From Scolanthus callimorphus (lineage: Eukaryota > Cnidaria > Anthozoa > Actiniaria > Edwardsiidae): DNA of 64,000 bases. The notes under the pieces are model-generated. The model ran no database searches. It was not told the DNA's origin and worked only from the letters and a program-made list of their open reading frames with translations. Shown piece by piece: positions 28,901 to 38,296 of the stretch. How positions within the stretch are numbered: the stretch's first letter is position 1; every line of letters starts with the position of its first letter. The stretch lies in contig CM066920.1 of assembly GCA_033964015.1 (NCBI GenBank), positions 744,001 to 808,000 of the forward strand. The letters are read 5' to 3'. The position numbers and the translations under genes are program-made.

Positions 28901-31900
28901 AAGTGAACAGTGTGATGCGTGATCTTTAGTCGCCATGTCAAGGTATTTTTACCGCCTCCTGCTGGTTACAAAAGTAGCTTGCCCACAAAAGTTATTTGAT
29001 ATTTGTAAACATCTATCATCGGTCTATTACCCTGAGTAAATTTCAGTTGTCAAATGTACATGGATCAACCCGATAAAGCACGTCAAAGATACCCTATAGA
29101 TGGGGGCTCCAAAAAAGTGTAATTATTTAAAAATTCGTAAAATATTCAATTTTCAACGCTGGAAATAAAAAGCTGCTTAAAATGACAAGAATTATGTGCT
29201 CTTGAGTTCTGCCAGCTTAAATTTTCCAAAGCACCTTGCATTTGTTTTTATTTTTGATATTTTATTGGTGCGGTAAAAACGGCCTCGGAAGGCTACCCAA
29301 ACCCCATGTTCGACCCGATACTAAACTCGGCCGGATTTCTCCGAAAATATTAATCGCAACGAGATAAAAAAATATATCGTTAGAAGCAGCTGATAACAGG
29401 CTTCATTCTGACATGTAATGTCAAAATCTATTTTTCCAGCTGGAGTCGACCGTTACAGACATCCGCTCTTAAGCCCAACACTAATTGCAGCATGTAATGT
29501 AAATCATCTATACTGTCAGCCAATATACACAAGCAAACAACCCTTTCCCCAAGGCAGCAAATAGCAAGCACGTGGCTGATTGCACAATCGGCCCACAAAG
29601 TGCGCATGCGCCTCCAGGGCAACCGCAAGCCAACTGGGCCAGACTGCAGGCTCGGTAGATGTTGACACATAGCAATATGGCTCTTCAGCAGCCAATAAGC
29701 CATTACAGCTCAGCCGTGGCACGCAACAAGCAATATTTGAAGTGGCAGCTTTATTGACCAGTTAACTCTGATTATGACTAATCTCATTAAAATACATGAA
29801 TTGTTTGGAGGGAATATTACCACTTCCTAGTATTCCCTCAAGTACCAATAAAAACACTGCACATATTGAGGGGACAGATCCATGCCCACAGCTCCACTTC
29901 ATATATTTCCATTTACTCAACAGAGCAAAAATATTTAAAATATTTGAAATGTTAGGTATTTCATTAGAACTATTATTTATTCGTTCCTTGTAGACATATT
30001 TCGACTCAATCAAAATAACTCTGATAGAAAAATAACTATCACTATGATGTGAGCTAGGACCACACTAAGCTCACAATCCACTTGACATCAATCAAAATAA
30101 CTCTGATAGAAAATTAACTGTCACTATGATGTGAGCTAGGACCACACTGAGCTCATTATCTCCATTATCATTACAATCGTTGACATTACAAGAGAAATAC
30201 ATTACCTTTTGATCCTCAGATCCCCCTGTGTTCATAGAAATAAACATTGTTGTAGCCTGTTTTAGAAAATTCTGAAAAAAAAATATATATCCCAAATAAT
30301 TAGCCAACAGTTAAAGAAATGGCTGCACTTTTTTGCAAAGGAAAAAGTGGGTGGGTGTGGTGGGAGGGTTTGATGATCTCACTCTACCATAAAAGTTGAA
30401 CAACCACCTCCCCTGGAACTTTGAGTCTGAAAACACTTTTCAAGCCAAACTTACCAGCCCATGTAAATTAATTTTTTCATCAAACACATCATGAAAGTGG
30501 CAAAACAGACTCAAATCATTTTAGCATTTTTTCATTTGACATCACAAAAAATTACCACTGCTGCTGGAAGCTGCCTTACCCGGACTTGTTTAAGCCTTGC
30601 TAGAATCTGCACAACATCCACCTAGTGAGAAAAAAAATCTCCATTAAACAGGCTATAGCACTGTTCACGCTGACGTCATCCATTGTTATTAATGTGCCAA
30701 CCAGAGATCGATTGGTTCACAGAACAAAGGGCGCTATTCAATCTACGGTTGGCACATTAGCATTAGAATGGCAATGTTGATAAACAGTGAATAGCTTTAT
30801 ATGATATATCACTGCTGTTTCAGATCATTGCTAAGGTATAAAAAAATGGTTGGCAAGTGTTTTGGTAATTTAAAAAAGTCATGCATATTTTCAGTACCTG
30901 TTCTCCTTCTGCTTCTAAGATATCTGCCCCAGCAGATGGGCCAGGGTCTGTCTCATTTGTCTCCATTCTTGTCAGATTTAGTGTAGCAACAGGTCTTGAT
31001 ATGGGTAGTGTCCTCTCATTGTTGGCAGCTGTACTTACAGGCACTGAGGTTTGTGTACCACTAGAGCTTGGACCCCTTGTTGGAGCCTGCAAGATAAACA
31101 ATTACAAAACACTGAAAACAAGTCAAAGTAAAACGTCAAAGTCAAAGTACAACAGTTATTATAATAATGTAATTTATCCAGTTGCCTTACTTGATCTGTC
31201 CAATCAAACCTCTATTTGGTCAAACGTATCTGAGAATTGGTCAGACATTCCCATTTATCACAGAAAACGTAAAAATGAAAAAGAGAAAACATCAAGTCCC
31301 TTAATTGACTGGACATTATGACCAACTGTGACCCTGCATGGGAAACGTATAATAACAACTTTCCATTTTTAGCCTTAAGTCGTTGGGTACCTGTTCAAAC
31401 AACCTAAAAAGTCGCTTGCACGGCTGAAAAAAGTTGTTTGCACAGGTTAAAAAGTCATGCTCATTAACTACAAAGTCGTTCGAACGAGTTTAAAAGTTGT
31501 TTATACTAATTCAAAAACCGTTCAAACGGGACGCAAAGTCATTTTAAAAATTTTCGATAACGTTTGAATGAGAAGTAAAGTTGTTTATTTCATTGCGTTC
31601 GTAGTTTTGTCGGAATAGAAAATGAGCGGCCTACGATGGATAGCAAAAGCAAGTGAAAACCATGCACTTATATTATTCTGATTAAAATACTCACGGATTA
31701 CCAGGAATCTCCCGTTCATTTTTACGTCATCTCCTGGGCTCTCTGTTTTCAAGTAAAATCTCCCGAATTTCTTATATCTTGGAAATAAGTGCTCAATGGA
31801 AAATTGTATTTTGAGTCATATTCGATCTTTCAACTTGAAATGCGCCTTCTGTACTTTTTCATGAAGTAAAATGTTGTGGCGCGACACACAATGTATCTTA

Positions 31901-34900
31901 TGAATTTGTTGTTGTTCACTTTTACTTTGGTTGCTTATTGAAAAAGCTCCCCTTGTTGCATTCCCAAAGAATTGCAGTTGAATCTCTGCTTTGTGGATAG
32001 AAAGAAAAGGAAGAAAGAATGAGAGAAGAACAAAGGTATACAAAGGAAATAAAGGAATTTTACTTAGAGACTAAATAAAAAGTGTGAACCAGTTATGAAT
32101 ATGTAATTAGTGTGTGTGCTCTAAACGAAAATCACAAACACGAACTTGGGTGGCTAGAAGTTCTGTCATGCTCAGTATTGCAAATCGCACTCAAACTGTG
32201 CTATCAAGGGTTAAAAATCATGCATAGTGCATTATTAGTATTTCTGAACATTAAAACAGGAATTGGAATGCCGTGAAATCGACTGCGACACCAGGTAAGT
32301 TTTTACACAAACTTTTGTTTACGTTCTGCGCTTGACAATGAATGCCATCAGTTTTGGGCTGCACCAAATTCACTTGCTTGTTCTGGAAGCGTTACAGTTA
32401 ATACCGTAGTAGTTCTTGCAATTTTGTCTCTTTGTTGTTTACAATAATTATTTTTCATGCTCTCATTATTTGTTTATTTGGAGAGCGGGAAGTAAACTTG
32501 ACAGCGCGTGTTGGGGTTCAACATTCGCGCCGTGTCACTAGTATTTCGCATGTGGGTATTGTTATTTTTGCATCGTAGGATCTTACCTGCATACATGCAA
32601 TTGGGTCATTCCACAGTAAACCGTATGTTGCGGAGTCTACATTTAGAGAGATTTGAGGCATCATAACTTCAAATCTAGAACTTCCGTCAAAGTGACTTTA
32701 CATGTCTAGGGTATAAGAGTATAATTGCTTTATACAGTGGAATTGACCATCATGCTAGTTAAAGGGGTTCCAAGATATCTTATTGTTTATGGGTGTTACG
32801 GAGTCTACTCAGAAGAACCTTGGATTTCCAACAAGTAACTTAAGCTTGAAATCTCTGTGAATTTTTCAGCTATTTTGAATAGTGTTTTTTGTTAAAAGAA
32901 GAAGCATTGATCTATGTTTATTTTAAACACAGAGAGTTTCTTGCTTTGTTTTATATTTTTGGAGTAACAATTTATTTTAAAGGCTGGTGTTGTTGCGGAG
33001 TCTACATTGCGGAGTCTACAATAGGGCACAAGAGGAAAAACTAAGGCAAAAATACAAAAAAATCCTATCAGTGTACTTCAGTTAAATAGAAAATTCAAAA
33101 TAAATCAATATCATCCCTTTCCAGTAAATTTCCAGCTATTTGGTGATCAGAATTAAAATTTAGGAATTGTTGCGGAGTCTACTGTTGTGGAGTCTACAAA
33201 TAAACAAGCTTGGTATCCTGCAATGCAAATATACTCATTTAATAGTCTTGCAACCTTTCCAACACTAATTTTTGGTGGTTACTTATTTATTACAACAATA
33301 ATACAACTACTACTAACAAATTCAACAGTTTTCTAGTAAGCAGTCCAGAAGTAGTTGTAGATTCCGCAACAAAAATGTAGACTCCGCAACGAAAATTAAT
33401 TACTTGTTATTACTCGAAGGAAACAAATTTTAAATAATTTCTTCCATCTATATTTTACAACAGTGATAAATTAGAAGTTTACAAACTTTCAGCAAAAAAT
33501 GTTTATTTTTGTAACTTTTATTAAAACTAAAAGTAACAAAATTGTTGCAGAGTCTACAATTCTTCATTGGACAGCAAATTCTCCCAAGCTCAAGCTAAAC
33601 AGCCTAGACTGCTATGTGTTTTTAGAGAGAGCACCATTAGTAGATTGTGTCTATCTAAGTTTCAAACTGTTTATGTTTTATTATTTTCTTCAACAAGCAG
33701 AATTGAAATGTAGACTCCGCAACAGCATTTTACCTAATTTGGATAAATGAAGCTAATTTATTCATCATTGCCACCAGTTAGAGCAAAATAAATAGTAATA
33801 AAATAAACTTCAGACATTGTCCTGTAAGTTTCTCTGGAAAAGAGCCTAATATTTATGCATTTAAAAAAATGATGTTCAGGCTCAAAATACCGTGGAATGA
33901 CCCAAATTCTTACTTTTATCTTTCACTTTAAGAGCATTATACTTGATGTCATTTTGCAAAGCCCTGTTCATTTTTATTTCACAATGTCCTGATTGTTTTT
34001 AAGGCGATGTTTTACATCATCGCACCCTCTATGGCAGATCGTTTTCAGGGGGACCCGGCTTCAGCAGTACTCTATCCGATGCTTTTCGTAAATTACTCAG
34101 CGCTTGTTCGAAAGTAGGGCTTGTTTCGTAAACTCGTTCACTTATTTATAGAGCTGTTCGCTCGTTTGAAATTCCCGTTCGCTCGTTTAAAATTCCCGTC
34201 CGCTCGTTCAAAAATCCTGTTTGAACGTTATGCAAGACGTTTGAACGGCTGCAAAACTCAATCGAACGCCTCAAAAACTTGTTTAAAAGGCTGAAAAAGT
34301 CATTTGCTATCCGCTCGTTTTGGCAAAAAACAACGGAAAGTCGTTATTATACGTTTTCCCATGCAGGGTCACAACTATCACAATTTTCGTCAGACATTTG
34401 TTGATTAGTTGAAGTTAAAACATCAGTTTCCATCCCTGCTAGAAGCTAGTTAGTGAAATGTACCTCTTCATCATCAAATCTGAGGTGCTGCCTCAACCTC
34501 TCCATTGCTGCTCTGTCGGTAACAGGTGCTCCAGGTGGGAACTTGGTGCGAGCTACTGTTGCTGGGGTGTGGTGTTTCTTCCTTTGAATCCTCCAGGTGA
34601 CATGTCTCCAACCCCTGCCCCATCAAGAGGGAGTTTCACTTGCTCAAAATGTTTGCCTTTCTTGCTGGCAGAACCTCCACTGGATCTCTCAGGTGGTAAA
34701 GACCATCCCTGTGAAATTGACAAGCAAATCAACAGAAATGTGTCAGTCGTGTGAACTGTAAACACAATTATTACAGATAGTCAGAAAGGGTTCTTTCCTC
34801 TCCACTCTGACTGTGCCCTTTTTTGTGCCCTGGATTTTAATTGTTACTACTGAAAAAAAAAAAGGAAAATGGGTTGTTGTGTCATAAAAGGAAAAAAAGA

Positions 34901-35917
34901 AATCAACCACAAATACTGGAAACAGGAAGATGAAATAGGGATTTGGAACCAAATAGATGGTTTAAGAAATCAATCTCGTTCCTATAGTGCCTACTCCGCT
35001 GTTTGCTACATATTTGCCATAGGCTCTAGCATCAGACAATGGTAATCCAACTGTGACCCAGGGGGGGTACTCGGATATAAAAATGACGGGGGGTCCGACA
35101 TATTTTTTTGGGTATGAAATTTGTAGTAAAAGTATTATTTTGGGTGTTCAAATATCCACGGGTATTTTTTTGGGTTGAAACTTCTGACAGGCTAGTTGAT
35201 CATCAAGATACCGCCTTAGGCTGAAGCTATTTCCGGGAAACATAATGGGACGGGCATCATGTGTATGCTGCTATTAAAAAGCCTTTTAAGGCTAAAACAA
35301 TGTTGGGTATTTTTTTGGGTATCAAATTTTGGGAGCTGGTATTTTTTTGAGTATCAAATTTATGGCTCAGGTATTTTTTTGGATATGAAATTTGGAGCTC
35401 CGTCGGACCCCCCATCATTTTTATATCTGAGTACCCCCCCTGGGAACTGTGATTGGCTGATATTCTCATTCCCTATTTTGAAATCCACCTAATGGACAAA
35501 GACGATCACCACCTGGTTTTGTCTGGCACCAGAGCCTCTGACAGTCAGCATGACCAAGTGGCTCTGGGAACAAGAATGTTTAAGAAATTTGATAGCCTTT
35601 TGATGGGTAAGGTTTCAGTATTTTTCTCTCCTTATTGAATTATTCATTACTTCCACAATGTACTTCTATTTTGCCTTATTTATTTTACAAAATTTAACAA
35701 TAGCTATATTTAAAGCCTTTTGACTTACCAAATTATTGGGAAGCGATCTCTGACCAATGTGTTCTTCTGCTCTCCTTAACTCTGTGTTCAGACTCAGTTC
35801 TGTATCCAAACTTGGGCCAAATCGAGGGACAGGTCTTCGTTTTGGACGAGGTTCGGTGAATGAATACACCTTTGGTGGCTGCCGGTCTTGCCCCCCTGGG
35901 GAGCCACCACTAGCCAT
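6972..35917 (-). CDS. PCM1: Pericentriolar material 1 protein (PCM1), 49 coding exons
   Basis: PCM1 is the scaffold of centriolar satellites and is needed for dynein-dependent delivery of proteins to centrosomes and cilia. The reconstructed protein has about 2,265 residues (human about 2,024). The call rests on several blocks that match the human protein as I know it: QLKELQSRQAALLTLQKDAE, KKEQMDSLLSELHQLR, RKLQEVRDRLKQLRDL, LFEALRDSIYSEVATLIS, RELQLLTSDYLRQRGLYAL, YPRIDTQALDHQIKSIM and MKDCGEDMLVDMSEILFNEL. Start ATG at 35917-35915 (MASGGSPGG); stop TGA at 6974-6972. Nearly all introns are GT-AG with consistent phase; one is GC-AG. Two places need a one-base correction in a homopolymer (34583-34585 and 13588-13591). 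Exon coordinates are in the block entries below. A separate 5' non-coding exon is possible. Confidence 0.95.
7248..7410. repeat. MITE-like inverted repeat in PCM1 intron
   Basis: Arms of about 43 bases (CAGTCCCTTCTTTGG at left, CCAAAGAATGGACTG at right) flank a central region; the arms share ACGTCCGTAA and CGAGAGAAAGTCCT. It explains the open frames seen here on both strands. Confidence 0.8.
7975..8282 (+). mobile_element. non-LTR retrotransposon 3' end with (TATGTC)n tail
   Basis: The plus strand encodes EDEKHFLLNCPLYKDLRQ and then FDCFEKRKKNINLN before a TAA stop at 8188-8190. HFL..CPLY.DLR is typical of the very C-terminus of LINE reverse-transcriptase proteins. The fragment ends in a short TATGTC tandem tail, as many CR1/L2-type LINEs do. 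It is 5'-truncated and inactive. Confidence 0.75.
11028..14898 (-). CDS. PCM1: PCM1 block 5: conserved C-terminal region
   Basis: Exons 14752-14898, 14085-14151, 13537-13608, 13104-13268, 12443-12619, 12140-12193, 11614-11795, 11384-11476 and 11028-11064. Matches to human PCM1 in order: IELFRELQLLTSDYLRQR, SNSELTPSE, GDTVIHLDK, MREYERLREE, PRIDTQALDHQIKSIM, EVIPYLNEHMEDTC, FFHKQLAAILLDSL and KDCGEDMLVDMSEILFNEL. Exon 14085-14151 ends in phase 1, whereas 13537-13608 reads in phase 0 as given; dropping one G from the run at 13588-13591 restores agreement and keeps SNSELTPSE. Confidence 0.92.
13669..13879. repeat. MITE-like inverted repeat in PCM1 intron
   Basis: Long inverted arms begin GACAAAATCGGCTAA on the left and end TTAGCCGATTTTGTC on the right; both continue through CAATTCAGATCATGTG and CCTTTGGGTGG. 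Confidence 0.85.
14186..14349. repeat. MITE, family A ('TTATTGGATGAGGTT') copy 1
   Basis: Inverted arms of about 55 bases share CATGATAGTGAGATTTG; the outer right end reads GAATTCAATAATTGTTTTAT. The same outer ends occur at 61242-61406 with a different interior, so the two are members of one family. Confidence 0.75.
15010..15095. repeat. duplicated PCM1 exon end and splice donor with T-runs
   Basis: The 3' end of exon 15084-15192 with its donor is repeated about 37 bases further into the intron (CATTTACCCTTTACCAGAAA at 15035 versus CATTTACCCTTACCAGAAAG near 15071). T-runs of 7 and about 21 separate and follow the copies. Confidence 0.7.
15084..17247 (-). CDS. PCM1: PCM1 block 4: Gln-rich large exon and 18-nt microexon
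   Basis: Exons 17049-17247, 15863-16696, 15427-15646, 15277-15294 and 15084-15192. The 834-base exon is the largest in the gene. It is Gln-rich at its start (FQQYQQRQQEAYQSL) and then Pro/Ser/Thr/Asn-rich with TGNQTGF-type repeats. Exon 15277-15294 is only 18 bases and adds TTQDD plus two split codons. Exon 15084-15192 begins the most conserved C-terminal block (LFEALRDSIYSEVATLIS, NESRPHFL), nearly identical to human PCM1. Confidence 0.92.
17442..22245 (-). CDS. PCM1: PCM1 block 3: acidic linkers and further coiled coils
   Basis: Exons 22016-22245, 21594-21654, 20938-21116, 20512-20575, 20185-20401, 19669-19835, 19256-19514, 18883-19187, 18134-18311 and 17442-17527. Acidic, Ser-rich linkers (for example DDDDEEEED) alternate with helical segments: RQLQAARERVLTLKRTNQ, LNSAKKKLKQLQELVKRVQQ, KNELERLLQERHRLLEMQQ and WSELRRQRELHEDKLKRRKQ. 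A lysine/arginine cluster SKRRSGKKRKLDG lies in exon 18134-18311. All ten joins keep phase. Confidence 0.9.
17660..17757. repeat. MITE-like inverted repeat in PCM1 intron
   Basis: Arms AGTTTCCCGTGCAGCCC and GGGCAGCACGGGAGACT surround TTGTGTCAGTCA and its complement. Confidence 0.8.
22503..26669 (-). CDS. PCM1: PCM1 block 2: conserved coiled-coil core
   Basis: Exons 26574-26669, 25762-25926, 25300-25383, 24658-24777, 24370-24456, 24030-24104, 23861-23929, 23174-23315, 22809-22950 and 22503-22563. This is the heptad-rich region that in human PCM1 drives self-association. Clear matches: ARLIKHLKAQEKAY, QQQHALLQKMLEQQQQ, ELQSRQAALLTLQKDAEERL, MDSLLSELHQLREAQLRK and LQEVRDRLKQLRDLIGHFQ. Exon 23174-23315 ends in a GC splice donor (G|GCAAGT), supported by the phase-1 join GAA to the next exon. 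Confidence 0.93.
23689..23851. repeat. mariner-like MITE with TA target duplication
   Basis: About 25-bp inverted ends, TACAGCAAAACCCGCATATA and TATATGTGGGTGTTTACTGT, are flanked by TA. The right end lies 9 bases from the donor of PCM1 exon 23861-23929. Confidence 0.8.
24910..25224. repeat. MITE-like element, 315 bp
   Basis: Short inverted ends CAGGGGTTTCAATA and TATTGAAACCCCTG bound the element; the interior shows weaker inverted similarity (AGTAGGCGGC and its counterpart). Confidence 0.7.
25494..25583. repeat. 45-bp tandem duplication in PCM1 intron
   Basis: Two copies of a unit containing AATCTAATTGTTTTGAACAT, essentially identical. Confidence 0.9.
26830..29472. mobile_element. 2.64-kb fold-back element with ~1.14-kb inverted arms
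   Basis: The left arm (about 26830-27983) and right arm (about 28339-29472) are inverted copies over more than 1.1 kb, with scattered substitutions and small indels. The spacer is about 355 bases. Outer ends read TTAAGAGCAGATGTCTGTAA and its complement, so the element is bounded by TTAA on each side, the target duplication of piggyBac-type elements. There is no transposase frame. It sits in the PCM1 intron between exons 26574-26669 and 30206-30271. Confidence 0.9.
30007..30170. repeat. 82-bp tandem duplication in PCM1 intron
   Basis: Two copies containing CAATCAAAATAACTCTGATA and CACTATGATGTGAGCTAGGA with few differences. Confidence 0.85.
30206..35917 (-). CDS. PCM1: PCM1 block 1: N-terminal region
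   Basis: Exons 35729-35917, 34464-34708, 30898-31086, 30580-30621 and 30206-30271. The first exon encodes a basic, Pro/Arg-rich N-terminus with no known domain. Exon 34464-34708 opens in phase 0 but needs one extra A in the run at 34583-34585 to pass from ...SPGGF into KKHHTPATVARTKFPPGAP; with that base its length is 246, as the next phase requires. Exon 30580-30621 (VDVVQILARLKQVR) corresponds to the human segment around SRLVQIRDYI. The intron before exon 30898-31086 contains the nested mobile elements at 31328-34372. Confidence 0.85.
30681..30776. repeat. MITE-like inverted repeat in PCM1 intron
   Basis: Inverted ends CATTGTTATTAATGTGCCAA and TTGGCACATTAG...GCAATG, with a short unpaired centre. 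Confidence 0.65.
31328..34372. mobile_element. 3.0-kb non-autonomous DNA transposon with 21-bp subterminal arrays
   Basis: Terminal inverted repeats GTGACCCTGCATGGGAAA and its complement extend about 38 bases with one gap and few mismatches. Both ends are flanked by AACT (31324-31327 and 34373-34376), a likely 4-bp target duplication. Inside each end lie degenerate ~21-bp units: AAAGTCGTTCGAACGAGTTT type on the left (about 31400-31580) and GTTCGCTCGTTTGAAATTCC type on the right (about 34135-34310). No transposase is recognisable. A second element (32601-33905) is inserted in it. Both lie in a PCM1 intron. Confidence 0.85.
32601..33905. mobile_element. 1.3-kb element nested in the 3.0-kb element
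   Basis: The ends are inverted: TTGGGTCATTCCACAGTA at left, TACCGTGGAATGACCCAA at right. The interior contains about ten copies of the 14-mer GTTGCGGAGTCTAC or a one-base variant, near 32627, 32795, 32992, 33006, 33169, 33184 and 33544 on the plus strand, and near 33357, 33377 and 33710 on the minus strand. No coding capacity was seen. The target duplication is unclear (possibly AAT). Confidence 0.8.
35057..35444. mobile_element. hAT-like MITE with 8-bp target duplication
   Basis: Ends CCCAGGGGGGGTACTC and its complement are flanked by perfect copies of AACTGTGA (35049-35056 and 35445-35452). The interior has repeated GGTATTTTTTTGGGTAT-like units. It lies in PCM1 intron 1, between coding exons 1 and 2. 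Confidence 0.9.
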
Positions 35918-36571
35918 GGTATGTCCAGGAAATGTACCACAGTGGGGTACAAAACACCTTGACTAGAGGACCTATACAGGTGTGACAGAAAGAAAGCTAT
36001 TTATCATCAAGCCATGGCACCTCCTGGAAATTTGCTGAAAATGGCCACAAAACAATTTGGCTAGTAGACCAAAACGCATTACAAGGCTTGCCTGAACATC
36101 TGCATTACAATAATGTTTTGCTCTTGTTTTAGAACAGTCAAACTTCCTCTGAAATAATGACATACTAGCTTTTCAGAATAGTACATGTTTTGCCTGCAGG
36201 AAACCATGCATAGCTCAGGGTAGCTGAGGATGTATGAGTTAATTTTCCTTGTTTCATGCCTGCTTTAGAAGTAACTGAAAACACAATTTGATATAAAATT
36301 ATCATTTAAGAAATAAAACATTTTTTCTGTGCCATCATAGAGTTTTGAAAACCGAGGCATTGTTTGGGAGAATTCGAGAGCAGATCATGAAGCACGAGAC
36401 AAAATAATCATAGAACAATAATCATATGCGGAAGGAAAAGTTTCAATAGCAATTTTCTGCCCATTTCCTGCGTTATGGCATCATTTCTATGACCTTCATA
36501 GAGTTTTGAAACACAGCTCTCAACCAATCACAGCGCACGAACTATCTCAATTATTTTATAGTATACTTTAT

Positions 36572-36734
36572 TGTGTGGTTCCAGAAAATATCCATACCTC
36601 CCCACGGAAGGGGGTCGAAAAGTGACCCCCCCCCCCTGTATGGAAATGATCAGGTAAATTGACCCCCCCCCACCCCTCAGGAATTTCCAATGCCCTTCTG
36701 TAGGGGGGGTATGGATAATTTCTGGAACCACACA
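36572..36734. repeat. MITE upstream of PCM1
   Basis: Inverted ends TGTGTGGTTCCAGAAAATAT and its near complement enclose C- and G-runs (GTGACCCCCCCC, TAGGGGGGGTATGG). Confidence 0.85.
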
Positions 36735-37599
36735 TTCAAATTGGCATTCTTGTTGGCATATTTAGAACTCATCATGATGTACACCACTGACTTAAATTTT
36801 GCATGATGAAAACATTAATGTAAAATAATGACCAAAGAAGACCAAAGCTAAAGCTTGATCAAAACAATCATGCAAAATTTAGATGATTTTGAGTTTCGTA
36901 TCATAGAATTTCTATAGCAACTGTGTACATCCACGCGAGTGATTTCTATTTACTTATCACTATTCATTTGTTTACGGTCTATCAGAAAAAGTTAGGCAAT
37001 ACGACAGGTTTTAAGCGATAATACGTTCAGCTTTCTGCGAAGGGGCTTTGGACGGCGGTATGAAAACACTGGTTATTAATATTATCGCAAACAACTACAA
37101 AACTAAATTCAGTAAAGATTTCCGTAGAAGATAATCTATGGAGCAAATCGAAGATACTCGTATTTTCGAAAATATGAGTTTCTTCAGTGTGAAGAGACCG
37201 GAGTAGTTACACATTTTCGCTTGTGTCAAATCGAAAGAGAACCCAACTGTCATCTTCGAAACAAGAGAACGATACTTCACATTTTCTGGAACAGTTAGTT
37301 CAGAAGAAGCGGTCAAATATATGCACAATCGCATTTGATATGGATATTTACTTATTTATAAACTTTAGTCTTTCATATTCCCTTGTATTGCAACCAAAAA
37401 ACAGCGTTCTGCACGTTTCCAAGGGTTTCGACAACAACTAGAAAGCCGAAAACCCCTCGCAGTCTGCACGAGACTTTGCATTCCAGCTACGGGAAATCTG
37501 CACGAAATACCTCCTAAAACACTTCAAGTCCTTTGCCTTACCTCAACACCTTTCTTTTGGGTAGATTTCTCTTCTCGATATTGCCTGACAAATTAAAAT

Positions 37600-37800
37600 G
37601 TTGAGCTTTTTTCGGTACAAATCCCTACAAAATTCAAGATGGTAGCTGGGAAAGTTTGCACAAACTTGAGAGCGCGCCACAGCTCTGCTCGCGGGACGGC
37701 TTCTGATTGGCTGATCCACAGACCAAGGCCCTAGGGAACCATGGGAGCAGTGACTACGGCACAGGTATCCAGCGGCTATTTGCATGACGGCGCGGTTTCG
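37600..37800. promoter_or_regulatory. possible promoter region between PCM1 and TRAPPC2
   Basis: A locally GC- and CpG-richer stretch contains an inverted CCAAT box (ATTGG at about 37706) between two head-to-head genes. This is inferred from composition and gene layout only; no transcription start was identified. Confidence 0.3.
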
Positions 37801-38296
37801 CGGTAAAAAATACTTTCTGATAGATCTTATTTATTAAAACATAAAATTCATTAAAAAGTAGCTATTAAATAGCATCTTATTAAATATTTTAAATACTTTT
37901 TTTTACTTCTTCCAGCATGGAACATTGGAGTTAAGCAGGGGCCCCTGAGTTGAGTCAAGACTGGTTGGTTTATGAGTACCATTCTGGTACCATATTGATC
38001 TGGTGAAAGTGAGTATCGTTTTTTACAGTATGACAAAAGCAAATGTATTGGAATGTTCCTTTTACTATTTATTACCTTGTCTACTTTCTCAGATCAGTGT
38101 GCAGATCCCCATTTGAGAATTGCCAGATAATTGCACACGATGGGATTCCTGTGTCATTCAAAGAAACTAGTAACTAGTCACTATACCCTCTCGCTCTTTT
38201 GTTTATGATGGAACGCCTGACGAAATTTAGTATTTCGACAAGCATAATGTAAAATTTGAACGCTCTCCCAGTTCTTTGACGAAAATTGCTCTAAAA

